Origin: Chryseobacterium mulctrae
GTDB taxonomy: Bacteria; Bacteroidota; Bacteroidia; Flavobacteriales; Weeksellaceae
Direction: 5' to 3'
Length of the DNA stretch: 64,000 bases
NCBI RefSeq assembly: GCF_006175945.1
Contig: NZ_VAJL01000001.1
Span: 868,001 to 932,000 of the forward strand
Below the pieces are notes generated by a model. The model did not search any database, had not been told where the DNA came from, and saw only the letters and a program-made list of their open reading frames with translations. Positions 18,152-27,466 of this stretch are shown in pieces. The translations under genes were made by a program, and so were the position numbers. Numbering within the stretch: the stretch's first letter is position 1; every line of letters begins with the position of its first letter.

Positions 18152-18790
18152 ATGACTAAGAATTTTTTTTTAGCCCTTTCAGTCACAATTTCGGGACTTA
18201 TTAGTGCTCAAACTCAAGAATCTACCTCTGATGCAGATTTTAAATTTGGCGTAAAAGCAGGTTATTCCTTATCAAACATGAAATTTTTTGATGACAAATT
18301 AGATTCAAAATCTTATTTCTATGCAGGTTTTGTAGCAGAAAAGCCTCTTTCATCAAAAGTAGGCATTCAGGCTGAAGTTTTATACACTCAGATTGGCGGT
18401 ACAGATTCTCTTCCTTTGGTACAGCTTATTGGCAGCGAAATTGTAGAAATGGGAAATGTTGATTTTAATTATCAATTTACTCAGATTCAGGTTCCGGTTT
18501 CAGTAAAATACTATTTTATTCCAAAATTTTCTGCTTCTGCAGGAATGAATTTCGGTTTTAATCTTTCTGAAAAAGTTAAAACCGATGAAATTGTAAATGG
18601 TACAGATTCTCAGGATTTAGTTGGCTATAAAACGCTAAACCTCTTCCCTTTTCTTGGTGCAGAATATAAAATAACAGATAAAATTTTTGTTGACGCGCGA
18701 TACAACTTCAACTTTTTTGACACACACAAAAATGGTTTTGAAACAAAAATTGGTTTTCTGCAAGCTGGTTTAGGATATAGATTTAATTAA
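18152..18790 (+). CDS. Porin-like outer-membrane beta-barrel protein
   Basis: A 212-residue secreted protein. Signal peptide at residues 1-20 (ending ISAQ), then alternating hydrophobic/polar strands and aromatic girdles as in the OMP beta-barrel 2 family (FGVKAGYSLSNM near the start, ending AGLGYRFN with a terminal aromatic residue). Such proteins are small outer-membrane barrels, usually of unknown substrate. The gene is separate from obg by 85 bases and has no operon partner. Function cannot be narrowed beyond outer-membrane localisation. Confidence 0.85.
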   Translation: MTKNFFLALSVTISGLISAQTQESTSDADFKFGVKAGYSLSNMKFFDDKLDSKSYFYAGFVAEKPLSSKVGIQAEVLYTQIGGTDSLPLVQLIGSEIVEMGNVDFNYQFTQIQVPVSVKYYFIPKFSASAGMNFGFNLSEKVKTDEIVNGTDSQDLVGYKTLNLFPFLGAEYKITDKIFVDARYNFNFFDTHKNGFETKIGFLQAGLGYRFN

Positions 18791-18867
18791 AACATACAAG
18801 AGAAACTCAAAAGGTTTCTCTTTTTATTTGGAATACTTATTGAAAGATTTATATTAAATAAAAAACA

Positions 18868-19359
18868 ATGAAATATTTATTAAGCTTATTGACAATAATT
18901 TTTCTGTTCTCATGTTCTTCACAGAAAATGTCTTCGTCAAAATACTCAACCATAGAATATGAAGCTGGAGCTTGTTTTGGTTCTTGCCCTATTTTTAAAA
19001 TGACCATCAATCCTGACCGAACAGCTATTTTGGAAGCCGAACATTTTAATTTTTCGAAAGAGTTTTCAAAAGGAGAATTTAGTAAACCCAGAGAAGGAAC
19101 ATTCAAAACAACTATTAAAGAAGCTGATTACAAAAAACTGGTTACACTTCTTGACGATTTAGATATAAAAAGTCTTAATGAAAAATACGGTTCACGGAAT
19201 ATTACAGATATGCCGACTTCTTATCTTAGAGTAAAATTTAATGACGGATCATCTAAAAACATCGAAGATTATGGAAAACGAGGAACTGAAAAACTGATTA
19301 CAGTTTACCAATTTTTCGAGAATTTAAAGCACAATCAGCAGTGGGAAAAGGTTCAATAA
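18868..19359 (+). CDS. DUF6438-type lipoprotein
   Basis: A 163-residue lipoprotein with a lipobox-type signal (LFSCSS, cysteine near residue 16). The mature part begins with IEYEAGACFGSCPIFKMTI; the CFGxCP pattern marks DUF6438, a Bacteroidota family of envelope proteins with two close cysteines. The remainder is an alpha/beta domain ending VYQFFENLK. Role unknown. It is transcribed alone; the following 165 bases are AT-rich. Confidence 0.8.
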   Translation: MKYLLSLLTIIFLFSCSSQKMSSSKYSTIEYEAGACFGSCPIFKMTINPDRTAILEAEHFNFSKEFSKGEFSKPREGTFKTTIKEADYKKLVTLLDDLDIKSLNEKYGSRNITDMPTSYLRVKFNDGSSKNIEDYGKRGTEKLITVYQFFENLKHNQQWEKVQ

Positions 19360-19525
19360 TTACACTTAAAATTATTTAAACTATCTTTGCAACATATTTC
19401 GCGGCATTCTCAGCCAAATAGTAATTGATATTACTTAAAAATTCTGTTAAAATTTTTGGCAGATCTGCTAAAAAATGATGAAGTATACTGCTTCGACCGC
19501 ATTATTTTAATACGCAATATATATT

Positions 19526-20794
19526 TTGTTATTTACAGACTTAAAACTAATTAAGCCCATCTTAGATGCGCTTCAAAGCCAAGGTTACGAAAAACCAACT
19601 CCAATTCAGGAACAAGCGATTCCATCGATTTTAGAACACAGAGATGTACTTGGTACAGCACAGACAGGAACAGGTAAAACAGCGGCTTTTGCTATCCCAA
19701 TTCTGCAAAACCTTACAGAAAGAAAAGGACCGAAAAATAATCATATTAAAGCATTAATTCTTACTCCAACGAGAGAATTGGCTATACAAATTGAAGAAAG
19801 CTTCAATGCATACGGAAAAAATTTACCCTTAAAACAACTGGTAATTTTCGGTGGTGTAAAACAGGGAAATCAAGTGGCAGCTTTGAGAAAAGGTGTTGAC
19901 ATTTTGGTAGCAACTCCGGGAAGATTGTTAGATTTTATTGCACAGGGAATTATTTCTCTTAAAAATCTTGAAATTTTTGTTTTGGATGAAGCCGACAGAA
20001 TGCTTGACATGGGATTTGTACACGATGTAAAAAGAATTATTAAACTTTTACCCCAAAGAAGACAGACTCTTTTCTTCTCTGCAACAATGCCTACAGAAAT
20101 TCAGAAATTGGCAGATTCTATTCTGAATACTCCTATAAAAGTGTCTGTAACGCCAATTTCTTCTACTGCAGAAACTATTAAACAATCTATTTATTTTGTA
20201 GATAAAGATAAAAAACTGGATCTTCTTTCTCATATTTTACAAAATAAAATTTCTGAATCTGTCTTAGTTTTTTCAAGAACAAAGCACGGAGCAGATAAAA
20301 TTGCTAAAAAACTACAAGCCGCTAATATCCCGACAGAAGCGATTCACGGTAATAAATCTCAAAATGCGAGACAGAATGCTTTAAATAATTTTAAATCAGG
20401 AAAAACACGTATTTTGGTGGCTACAGACATTGCAGCGAGAGGAATTGATATTGATGAACTGAAATATGTGATCAACTTCGAGCTTTCGGACGTTGCAGAA
20501 ACTTACGTTCACCGAATCGGAAGAACAGGTCGTGCCGGAGCTGAAGGAAGTTCACTTTCTTTCGTTGATGGTTTAGATTTATTAAATTTAAAAGATACAG
20601 AGAAACTGATCGGAATGAAAATTCCTGTCGTAAAAGATCATCCTTATCACACCGATAATTTGGTTGTTGAGAAAAGAGATTCTAACAACAAACCTTTTAC
20701 ACCGAGACCAAAACCAGCAAATCCTGGTCAACAGAGAAAAGATGTCGGTTTTAAAAAGCCAAAGAATAAAAGCAATTTTTCTAGAAAGAAATAA
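19526..20794 (+). CDS. DEAD-box RNA helicase (RhlE-like)
   Basis: A 422-residue helicase with all core motifs: Q-motif PTPIQEQAIP (about 24), motif I AQTGTGKT (about 47), Ib ATPGR, motif II VLDEAD (about 153), SAT (about 187), ARGIDI (about 310) and HRIGRTGRAG (about 333). A basic, proline-rich tail (FTPRPKPANPGQQ to the end) likely binds RNA. The function is remodelling of structured RNA or ribosome assembly. No ATG is available: an in-frame stop lies at 19508 and the only conventional candidate start is TTG at 19526. A strong terminator follows at once. Confidence 0.92.
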   Translation: MLFTDLKLIKPILDALQSQGYEKPTPIQEQAIPSILEHRDVLGTAQTGTGKTAAFAIPILQNLTERKGPKNNHIKALILTPTRELAIQIEESFNAYGKNLPLKQLVIFGGVKQGNQVAALRKGVDILVATPGRLLDFIAQGIISLKNLEIFVLDEADRMLDMGFVHDVKRIIKLLPQRRQTLFFSATMPTEIQKLADSILNTPIKVSVTPISSTAETIKQSIYFVDKDKKLDLLSHILQNKISESVLVFSRTKHGADKIAKKLQAANIPTEAIHGNKSQNARQNALNNFKSGKTRILVATDIAARGIDIDELKYVINFELSDVAETYVHRIGRTGRAGAEGSSLSFVDGLDLLNLKDTEKLIGMKIPVVKDHPYHTDNLVVEKRDSNNKPFTPRPKPANPGQQRKDVGFKKPKNKSNFSRKK

Positions 20795-20798
20795 AATG

Positions 20799-20825
20799 AA
20801 AGCCTTCCGATTGGAAGGCTTTTTT
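20799..20825 (+). terminator. Rho-independent terminator after DEAD-box gene
   Basis: The stem agccttcc/ggaaggct with a short loop is flanked by AAA and TTTTTT. It ends the helicase gene and may also serve the convergent gene to its right. Confidence 0.85.
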
Positions 20826-20832
20826 GTTGAAT

Positions 20833-21990
20833 CTATAATTGACTGTTATCTGCAATTTCTTTCTGTGACAGAAAGCAAAAGCTTATGATACAGAAAGGTA
20901 AAGCTGCTGCGAGATAAGTAATATTGAGATAATTAAAAGTTGTTTGTCTTAACAATTGTTCGATAATGTGACTGCACATTAAACTAAACACAAGAATTGT
21001 TGACAGATAAAAAATATGTTGGATTTCTTTTACAATAAATGATAAAAGAACAGATAATAAAAGAAAAATTAAGATGATAAAAATATTAGACTGACCTTGC
21101 ATTCCTAAAGGATTATAAGCTAAAATGTAATCAAAATTTTCAGCCGGCAAAAGTATTGATAAGAGCAATAAGGTAATAGTGGTAAGATACATTGAAGTAA
21201 ACTTAATTTTCTTTGTCCACGAAGCCATAAAAAATGGTTTACATAAAAAAAGAATTAAAGGAATAATCACCACAGTTCTTGTAAGGCATAAGACACCCAA
21301 AATAATACCTAAAAGTAAAGGTTTCTGAAAATAATTATTTTTATATTTTTTATTCCAATAAATAATAAAAAAAGAAACTATGATAAAAGACGAAATGAAA
21401 TCGCTTTTACAGACCGCTTCATAAATAAAAGAAAGAGAAAAAAACATCATCAAAATCCCTAATAAACGGATGTTGTTGGTTTTAAATTCTTTTATGACAG
21501 CAAAACTAAAAAGCACTAAACTTACAACCTGCAAATATCCTACATTTCCAATAAGATAAAAACCCACCAAAAATAAAAGCTGACCAGGCAAATAAGAAGG
21601 AACATTTCCCATAAAATTTCTGGTGCTGTAAATATATTTTCCATGAAGCCAGTAATCAAGCGAATATTCGACAGTTTGCCAACGATCAATCTTCAGGGCA
21701 TAAGGATCTTTGGTAAGGTGTGATAAAAACAGATAGATAATACCTGTAACAATCACTAAAACATAAATAGTTTTTGAGCTTAGTTTTAATTTATTTACAA
21801 TAGAATGATAACTAAAATAGAATATTCCATGAATAAGAATAAAAATTACAGCCAAAAATAAAATGGGCACTTTTTCCTGACGAGAGCCGTATTTTACTAA
21901 AAATAAAAAATTGATAATGAAGTAAATGATAAAAATAATTATTTTCATCATTCTTGAATCTTCTAAAAATTTAAACAAAGTACTCTTCAT
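20833..21990 (-). CDS. Multispanning membrane protein, GT-C-like
   Basis: A 385-residue protein with about 11 hydrophobic segments. A soluble loop at residues 88-125 contains DPYALKIDRW, then YWLHGKYIY and NVPSYLPG; acidic and aromatic residues after the first spans recall polyprenyl-linked glycosyltransferases of the GT-C fold (GT39/GT87). No firm family motif is seen, so the enzyme role is tentative. Twelve bases separate it from the tatD gene upstream on the same strand, suggesting co-transcription. A shared terminator lies past its end. Confidence 0.6.
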   Translation of the reverse strand: MKSTLFKFLEDSRMMKIIIFIIYFIINFLFLVKYGSRQEKVPILFLAVIFILIHGIFYFSYHSIVNKLKLSSKTIYVLVIVTGIIYLFLSHLTKDPYALKIDRWQTVEYSLDYWLHGKYIYSTRNFMGNVPSYLPGQLLFLVGFYLIGNVGYLQVVSLVLFSFAVIKEFKTNNIRLLGILMMFFSLSFIYEAVCKSDFISSFIIVSFFIIYWNKKYKNNYFQKPLLLGIILGVLCLTRTVVIIPLILFLCKPFFMASWTKKIKFTSMYLTTITLLLLSILLPAENFDYILAYNPLGMQGQSNIFIILIFLLLSVLLSFIVKEIQHIFYLSTILVFSLMCSHIIEQLLRQTTFNYLNITYLAAALPFCIISFCFLSQKEIADNSQL

Positions 21991-22001
21991 TAATCGTTCA
22001 A

Positions 22002-22769
22002 TTAATTTCTTTGAAACATTCTCTTCGCATTCTCACTCGTCAATTTATCAATCTCTGCAAAATCTTTTTGATAAATATCTACCAATTTTCCGGCAACCAG
22101 ATCAAGATAAGAGCTTTCATTTCTTTTTCCTCTGAAAGGAACAGGAGCAAGATAAGGAGAATCTGTTTCCAGAACGATTTTATCTAATGGAATTTCATTT
22201 AAAAACTGATCAATTTTCCCGTTTTTAAAGGTCACTACTCCACCGATTCCTAAAATAAAGTTTAAATCTAAAGCGTGTTTTGCCTGCTCTAAATTTCCTG
22301 AAAAACAATGGAAAATTCCTCGAAGTTTTGTGTGTTTTTTTCTTTCTAAAACTTCAAAAGTTTCGTCAAAACTTTCTCTGGTGTGAATAACGATGGGCAA
22401 ATCTTTTTCTATCGCCCAGTCAATCTGTTGCTCAAAAGCTTTTACCTGAATATCTAAAGTCGATTTATCCCAATACAAATCAATACCAATTTCTCCGATC
22501 GCAGGAAAATGTCTTTGGTCAAGATAATTCTTTACAATTTCAAGTTCTTTTTCCCAAGATTCTGGCTTTACATAACAAGGATGCAATCCCATCATCGAAA
22601 AAATCTGATCAGGATATTCGCTTTCCAACTGAAGCATTTTTTCGTGCGATTCTGAGTCAATAGCCGGGAGATAAAACTCTGTAATTCCTTTATCTAAAGC
22701 TCTCTGAATCGTTTCCTTTCTGTCTTCATCAAATTCTTCTGCATATAAATGCGTATGTGTATCAATCAT
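22002..22769 (-). CDS. TatD-family metal-dependent DNase
   Basis: A 255-residue TIM-barrel hydrolase. Metal ligands are visible in MIDTHTHLY (residues 1-9), EIGID (about 93), IHTRE (about 128), HCFSG (about 153) and ETDSPYLAP (about 203). The family degrades DNA 3' ends and is also reported in quality control. Length is standard. The start is the ATG of MIDTHTHL. It is followed closely by the membrane-protein gene and preceded by the DUF4269 gene within six bases, suggesting one operon. Confidence 0.92.
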   Translation of the reverse strand: MIDTHTHLYAEEFDEDRKETIQRALDKGITEFYLPAIDSESHEKMLQLESEYPDQIFSMMGLHPCYVKPESWEKELEIVKNYLDQRHFPAIGEIGIDLYWDKSTLDIQVKAFEQQIDWAIEKDLPIVIHTRESFDETFEVLERKKHTKLRGIFHCFSGNLEQAKHALDLNFILGIGGVVTFKNGKIDQFLNEIPLDKIVLETDSPYLAPVPFRGKRNESSYLDLVAGKLVDIYQKDFAEIDKLTSENAKRMFQRN

Positions 22770-22774
22770 TATTT

Positions 22775-23320
22775 TTAAAATTTTAAAAGATCTTCATAAG
22801 GTTTTTCTAAACCTAAAAGCATTCCGAAAGCCGGCTCGGTTTTTATACCTTTTTTCTTAAGATCGATTATTTTTTGTTTAAACTCTTCTCCTTTTTCCTG
22901 CAAAATTTTATATTCTGCAATCATATGGCGGTAAGCATTTTGCTCAATTGTCGGTTTATTTTGTGCAAAAATTTCGATTGGAAATTCTTCCAACATAAAA
23001 TTTAAAGTAATACATTTCTCATCATTTAAATTTGGATATTCAAGTATAACATCAACTTCATACGGAATTAATTTACTTAAGCTTATTTCTTCCAGAAAAT
23101 CTTCTTCATATCTAAAATCAACTTCACAAATAATATCCAAATCACTATTTTCAATATCAATTTCGATGGGAATTGTACCAGTTAAAAGTGGTGAATAATT
23201 GTCTAATTTTTCGAAAATTTTATATTTTGTAAGAATTTCGTAAGCTCTTTTTTGCTTTTCATTTCCTATTTTCAGATAATCGAGTTTTGTAAAATCAATC
23301 ATTACATTAGGTTTTAACAT
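22775..23320 (-). CDS. DUF4269 protein
   Basis: A 181-residue soluble protein (175 if started at the internal ATG at 23302, giving MIDFTKLDYLK, which is the usual family start). It carries LLTGTIPIEI and NSDLDIICEV, a nucleotidyltransferase-like GT..(x)..DLD arrangement seen in DUF4269, suggesting a minimal polymerase-beta fold. Activity is unknown. It is packed between a GSCFA gene (13 bases) and tatD (5 bases). Confidence 0.8.
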   Translation of the reverse strand: MLKPNVMIDFTKLDYLKIGNEKQKRAYEILTKYKIFEKLDNYSPLLTGTIPIEIDIENSDLDIICEVDFRYEEDFLEEISLSKLIPYEVDVILEYPNLNDEKCITLNFMLEEFPIEIFAQNKPTIEQNAYRHMIAEYKILQEKGEEFKQKIIDLKKKGIKTEPAFGMLLGLEKPYEDLLKF

Positions 23321-23333
23321 TAAACATTGAACT

Positions 23334-24290
23334 TTAAACCTTGAATATATCGTGTTTTACTTTTTGTCTCTGAGCTTCAATTCTCAGATTCAGTTTTTCT
23401 TTAAACTCGATAAATTTCGGGTCTTTTTCATCATCTGTTCGATGTTCCAAAGCTTTATTGATTTTAAAATTTTCTTTAATAAAATCTTTGGTTTCATCAG
23501 AAAAATAAGCTTCACCAAATTTCTCAAAAATATAATTAACAGCCTGTGAATTAGGATGTATCAAATCATCTTTATAAAACCGATAATCTCTCAAATCATC
23601 CATTAAGATTTCGTAAATCGGTAAATAATGGCAATTTTCAAATTGTGAACCCACTTCATGAATCGCCGTTATCAACTTAGATTTGCTCAATTGGTTTTCA
23701 ATCATTCCGTCTTTTGTATGACGAACGGGTGAAACACTAAACAAAATTTGGACATTTTCAGGACAAATATCCTGAAGATTAATGATTGTATCGTAAATAG
23801 AATCTGTGAGTTCTTGATAAGTTAAAAGTCTTTTTTCAAAGAATTTTTGTGGGATTTTGTGACAATTCGCAACCAGCTTTTTTTTAGGTTCAAATTCATA
23901 GATAAACGAAGTTCCGTAAGTAATAATCACCCAATTGGATTCCTGCAGAAAACGGTTTCCCTCTTCTATTTTCGAATTGATTTTATCTAAAGTCTGGTGA
24001 ACGTATCTTGTATCAAAATTGGTATGATGATCCAAAGAAATATATTCGTCATTATACGCAATTAAATCGTCTTCGTAGTAAAACTCTGAATCATGAAGCC
24101 TTTTTATTGAATTGTTAATCGAAAACGGATTAAAAATCGTCCCAAAAGGATTATTTACCGTCTGAAGCTGACCTTTCTGAAACAAATCTGACATTTCCGA
24201 AGCAAAGCAAGAGCCTATTGAAAATATTTTATCTTCAATTTCAATTTTTTGCTGCGATGATTGTATGTCAACTTCTGTACGGAATTTCAT
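23334..24290 (-). CDS. GSCFA-domain protein
   Basis: A 318-residue protein with the name-giving motif IGSCFASEM near residue 27, then NPFGTIFNPFS and ITYGTSFIYEF, and late catalytic-type DDLIHPNSQAV (about 243). This layout is of the SGNH/GDSL hydrolase fold (GSCFA serine, with D..H near the end). The family is frequent in Bacteroidota; its substrate is uncertain, perhaps acylated glycans. It is in the same leftward unit as DUF4269 and tatD. Confidence 0.88.
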   Translation of the reverse strand: MKFRTEVDIQSSQQKIEIEDKIFSIGSCFASEMSDLFQKGQLQTVNNPFGTIFNPFSINNSIKRLHDSEFYYEDDLIAYNDEYISLDHHTNFDTRYVHQTLDKINSKIEEGNRFLQESNWVIITYGTSFIYEFEPKKKLVANCHKIPQKFFEKRLLTYQELTDSIYDTIINLQDICPENVQILFSVSPVRHTKDGMIENQLSKSKLITAIHEVGSQFENCHYLPIYEILMDDLRDYRFYKDDLIHPNSQAVNYIFEKFGEAYFSDETKDFIKENFKINKALEHRTDDEKDPKFIEFKEKLNLRIEAQRQKVKHDIFKV

Positions 24291-24304
24291 TTTGCAGGTA
24301 AAAG

Positions 24305-24352
24305 GTTGCAGATTTTAGGTTATAGGAAACTACTACCTGCAACCTAAAATCT
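24305..24352. repeat. 12-bp inverted repeat (agattttaggtt)
   Basis: Perfect arms lie at 24310-24321 and 24341-24352, with further pairing of gttgca (24305-24310) with tgcaac (24338-24343) in an alternative register. It separates the polyprenyl synthase and GSCFA genes and probably folds in RNA. Confidence 0.55.
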
Positions 24353-24363
24353 ACTATCTAAAT

Positions 24364-25335
24364 TTAACTCTCTCTTCTCAACAAGTAATTTGCAAGTTCA
24401 GAGAATGGTTTTTTCTTTTCTTCGGGAACATCTATTTTTGCAAGATAGCTTTGTCCGATTTCATTATGTTTTTCGATTAAGCGTAATGCTTTTTCGTCAA
24501 CTCTTGTTCTTCTGAAAATCTTTTCAACACCGTAAACTTTATCGATGTTATCAGTTTTTTTAGAATACCAATAGTCTAATTCTTTACGTTCTTCTTCAGT
24601 TCCGTGCTCTCTTGCCAAAAGATAAAGTACTGTTTTTTTGTTTTCATAAATATCTCCGGCATGTTTTTTACCGAACTGAGCCTGATCACCAAAAACATCC
24701 AAATAATCATCCATAATCTGGAAAGCGATACCGATATGTTTTCCGAAATTGAAAATTGCTTTGGCATCTTTAAACTGTGCTTTAGCGATCATTGCTCCAA
24801 TCTCAAAAGAAGATGCGCTCAAAACTCCGGTCTTGTAAGTAATCATTCTGATATAATCTTCAAACGTTACATTTTCCTGAGTTTCAAAATTAATATCATA
24901 TTGTTGACCTTCACAAAGAAGCAAACCTGTATGAGTGAAAATTCTTACACAAGCTTTAAAAATTTCAGGTTCCAGATCTTCAAAAAACTTATAGGCTTTA
25001 AGCATTAAACCGTCTCCTGAAAGAATCCCAGTATTAAGACCGTGAATGGTATGAATAGTCGGCTTATTTCTTCTTAGCGGAGCTTCATCCATAATATCGT
25101 CATGAATTAACGTAAAGTTGTGAAAAAACTCAATCGCCAAAGCCGGCTTTATCGCTTCTTTCTGATCACCACCAAACAAGTCGCAAGCCATTAAAACCAT
25201 AATCGGACGGAGACGTTTTCCACCGTGCGAGATGATATAATTCATCGGCTCATACAGCTCTGTAGGTTTGTCTTTAAACGTATATTTAGTAATAGCATCA
25301 GCAACAATCTGTTGGTAGGTGTCTAAGAATTCCAT
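24364..25335 (-). CDS. Trans-isoprenyl diphosphate synthase
   Basis: A 323-residue prenyltransferase that elongates isoprenoid chains, likely for menaquinone side chains or undecaprenyl precursors. Both aspartate-rich motifs are clear: DDIMDEAPLRR (first, after HDDI about 80-90) and QIMDDYLDVFGD (second, about 205-216), plus GGKRLRP (about 38) and KTGVLSAS. The chosen start is ATG at 25335 (MEFLDTYQQ); an in-frame ATG at 25401 adds 22 unlikely residues that overlap the terminator hairpin. No family assignment of chain length is possible from sequence alone. Confidence 0.9.
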   Translation of the reverse strand: MEFLDTYQQIVADAITKYTFKDKPTELYEPMNYIISHGGKRLRPIMVLMACDLFGGDQKEAIKPALAIEFFHNFTLIHDDIMDEAPLRRNKPTIHTIHGLNTGILSGDGLMLKAYKFFEDLEPEIFKACVRIFTHTGLLLCEGQQYDINFETQENVTFEDYIRMITYKTGVLSASSFEIGAMIAKAQFKDAKAIFNFGKHIGIAFQIMDDYLDVFGDQAQFGKKHAGDIYENKKTVLYLLAREHGTEEERKELDYWYSKKTDNIDKVYGVEKIFRRTRVDEKALRLIEKHNEIGQSYLAKIDVPEEKKKPFSELANYLLRRES

Positions 25336-25387
25336 AAAAGATTTTAATTTGAACAAAAATACGATTTTCTCAGGGGTTGTAAAACAA

Positions 25388-25415
25388 AAAACTTTGCCCA
25401 AACGGACAAAGTTTT
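25388..25415 (-). terminator. Terminator of the phosphate transporter operon
   Basis: The stem aaaactttg/caaagtttt around cccaaacgga, with T-rich flanks in both directions, lies 23 bases past the PiT stop codon. It separates that operon from the prenyl synthase gene. Confidence 0.75.
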
Positions 25416-25437
25416 GTATTGTGATAAAATTTTTCGC

Positions 25438-26580
25438 TTATGAGAAATAGGTAATTATCAAATAAGTAACTCCAGCAACAATCGCCGAGATAGGAATTGT
25501 TAAAACCCAAGCCCAAAGTAAGCTTACCGTGATTCCCCAACGTACCGCAGAGATTCTTTTCGTAAGACCTACTCCAATAATTGACCCTGTAATGGTATGT
25601 GTTGTAGAAACCGGAATACCAAAGTGATCAGTGATGAAAAGCGTGATTGCTCCTGCTGTTTCAGCACTTACTCCTTCCAATGGTGTTACTTTTGTAATTT
25701 TGGTTCCCATTGTTTTGATGATTTTCCATCCACCACTCATTGTTCCTAATGCAATGGCAATGAAAGAAACCAAAGGAACCCACATGTAATGTTTAGAGAA
25801 ATAATTAAAACGTTCTGCCGCTTCAATATTCAAATAAACAGGATCCTGCAACATATTTACGTGGTAGTAAATAAGAGCTGCACCAATAATCCCCATTACT
25901 TTCTGAGCATCATTCAAACCGTGTCCTAAACTGAACAAAGCCGAAGATGCCAACTGAAGTCTTTTGAATGATTTATCTGCTTTATGCGGATTTGATTTTT
26001 TATATAAATGAACGATAATTAAAGTAATGATAATTGAAATTATCATCCCAATAACCGGAGCTAAGAATATGAATAAGAAAATAGGAATTACTTTGCTAAA
26101 TTTCACAACATCTTGTGTGGTTACTTTCATCATCGCTTCTTTTAGCGTAGCAAACATTCCTAAGTCAGGTTGACTTGCAACAACTTCGCGGTAATCTAAC
26201 AGAAAAGCGTGCATTAATGCTGCTCCTAAAAATCCACCAATCAAAGTGTGTGATGATGATGAAGGAATACCAAACCACCATGTTAAAAGATTCCAAGCAA
26301 TTGCCGCAATAAGTCCTGAAAAAATTACTTCTAAAGTAATAAAGTTTTCGTTGACGGTTTTTGCAATTGTATTACCAATTTTAAATTCTCCGATAATATA
26401 AACAGCAATAAAGAAAGCTGCAAAGTTCCAAACCGCTGCCCAAAGTACCGCCTGAAACGGTGTAAGAACTTTAGTAGAAACAATGGTTGCAATAGAGTTT
26501 GCCGCATCATGAAAACCGTTGATATAATCGAAGATTAAAGCTAAAGCAATAATAACCGTAAGTAAAATAGGAAATTCCAT
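25438..26580 (-). CDS. PiT-family inorganic phosphate transporter
   Basis: A 380-residue inner-membrane symporter. The duplicated signature is seen as GFHDAANSIATIVST (about residue 22) and FGIPVSTTHTITGSIIGVG (about 322); ten or so membrane spans surround a hydrophilic centre with SHTLIGGFLGA. It imports phosphate (or metal phosphate) with protons or sodium. The DUF47 gene ends 15 bases upstream on the same strand; this pair is a well-known arrangement in which DUF47 modulates the transporter. Confidence 0.93.
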   Translation of the reverse strand: MEFPILLTVIIALALIFDYINGFHDAANSIATIVSTKVLTPFQAVLWAAVWNFAAFFIAVYIIGEFKIGNTIAKTVNENFITLEVIFSGLIAAIAWNLLTWWFGIPSSSSHTLIGGFLGAALMHAFLLDYREVVASQPDLGMFATLKEAMMKVTTQDVVKFSKVIPIFLFIFLAPVIGMIISIIITLIIVHLYKKSNPHKADKSFKRLQLASSALFSLGHGLNDAQKVMGIIGAALIYYHVNMLQDPVYLNIEAAERFNYFSKHYMWVPLVSFIAIALGTMSGGWKIIKTMGTKITKVTPLEGVSAETAGAITLFITDHFGIPVSTTHTITGSIIGVGLTKRISAVRWGITVSLLWAWVLTIPISAIVAGVTYLIITYFS

Positions 26581-26595
26581 TTCTGTTATATTGTT

Positions 26596-27234
26596 TTATG
26601 CGTATTTAATCATGATGTTTTCAATTGTATTGGCAACATCTTCTGCTTTATCGGTTACTACTTCAAGGTAATTTAATACTGATGAAATTTTAATAATATT
26701 AATTGCATCATTGGTCTCAAACAATTCTACCATAGAATTTGAAAGAAGATCATCTGCAATATTTTCTATAGAGTTTACTTTAATACAAGCTTCTTTCACC
26801 TGCTCCATATTTTTGAAACCTTTAAGGTTTTTCATCGCATTCTGAATCTCAAGACAAGCTTTGTGAATCAATAATGAAAAATCTGCATAAGCCTTCATCA
26901 AAGGAGATTTGTAAAGGAAGATATATTTAGCAGAAGCGTAAATATAATCTGCGATATCATCTAAACCTGTAGCTAAAGTGTGAATATCTTCACGATCAAA
27001 AGGTGTAATGAAGTTTTTCCCCAATTCAACGAAAATCTCGTGAGTAAGCTCATCATTTTTGTGCTCGTAGTCGCTCATCAATTTTAACATAGAATCATCA
27101 TTCAGATCAAAATCTTTGATTCCATGATTAAAATCGTTAGACATAGCAACCAGGTTATCTGTAACTTTTTCGAAAAGTACAAAGAAGATTTTATCTTTCG
27201 GTTGAAAAGCGTGGAAAATATTACCAATGCCCAT
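26596..27234 (-). CDS. DUF47/PhoU-like partner of the PiT transporter
   Basis: A 212-residue all-helical protein with PhoU-like repeats: DEL...HEIFVELGKNFITPFDRED (about 70-88) carries the metal/phosphate-type residues, followed by LATGLDDIADYIY (ExxDxxxD-type helix). It is thought to dock on PiT-type carriers and regulate uptake. It is the first gene of the two-gene unit, with start ATG of MGIGNIFHA. Confidence 0.9.
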   Translation of the reverse strand: MGIGNIFHAFQPKDKIFFVLFEKVTDNLVAMSNDFNHGIKDFDLNDDSMLKLMSDYEHKNDELTHEIFVELGKNFITPFDREDIHTLATGLDDIADYIYASAKYIFLYKSPLMKAYADFSLLIHKACLEIQNAMKNLKGFKNMEQVKEACIKVNSIENIADDLLSNSMVELFETNDAINIIKISSVLNYLEVVTDKAEDVANTIENIMIKYA

Positions 27235-27417
27235 TTTATAGTATTTATAAATTCGTGTGCAAATTTCCTAAAAAACCATGTCACCAAAAAGCATCCAGCG
27301 TTAATTTTTGTTCACATTGAAGTAATATTTGTTCACATAAAAAACCACTATCAACCTGCATCTTTGTACAAGCCTTTGAATCAATATTTTAAACAATTGT
27401 TTAAATAAAATATAAAC

Positions 27418-27448
27418 AAAAAAGCCGACAAAAAATGCCGGCTTTTTT
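27418..27448. terminator. Bidirectional terminator
   Basis: A 10-bp perfect stem (aaaaaagccg with cggctttttt) with an 11-base loop lies 18 bases past the stop of the leftward DEAD-box gene, whose transcripts end here; it can act in both directions. Confidence 0.85.
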
Positions 27449-27466
27449 AATATGGTATGAATAAGA

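Noticed and set aside
25336..25401. Upstream start for the prenyl synthase
   Set aside because: The extra 22 residues overlap a terminator and are not family-like.
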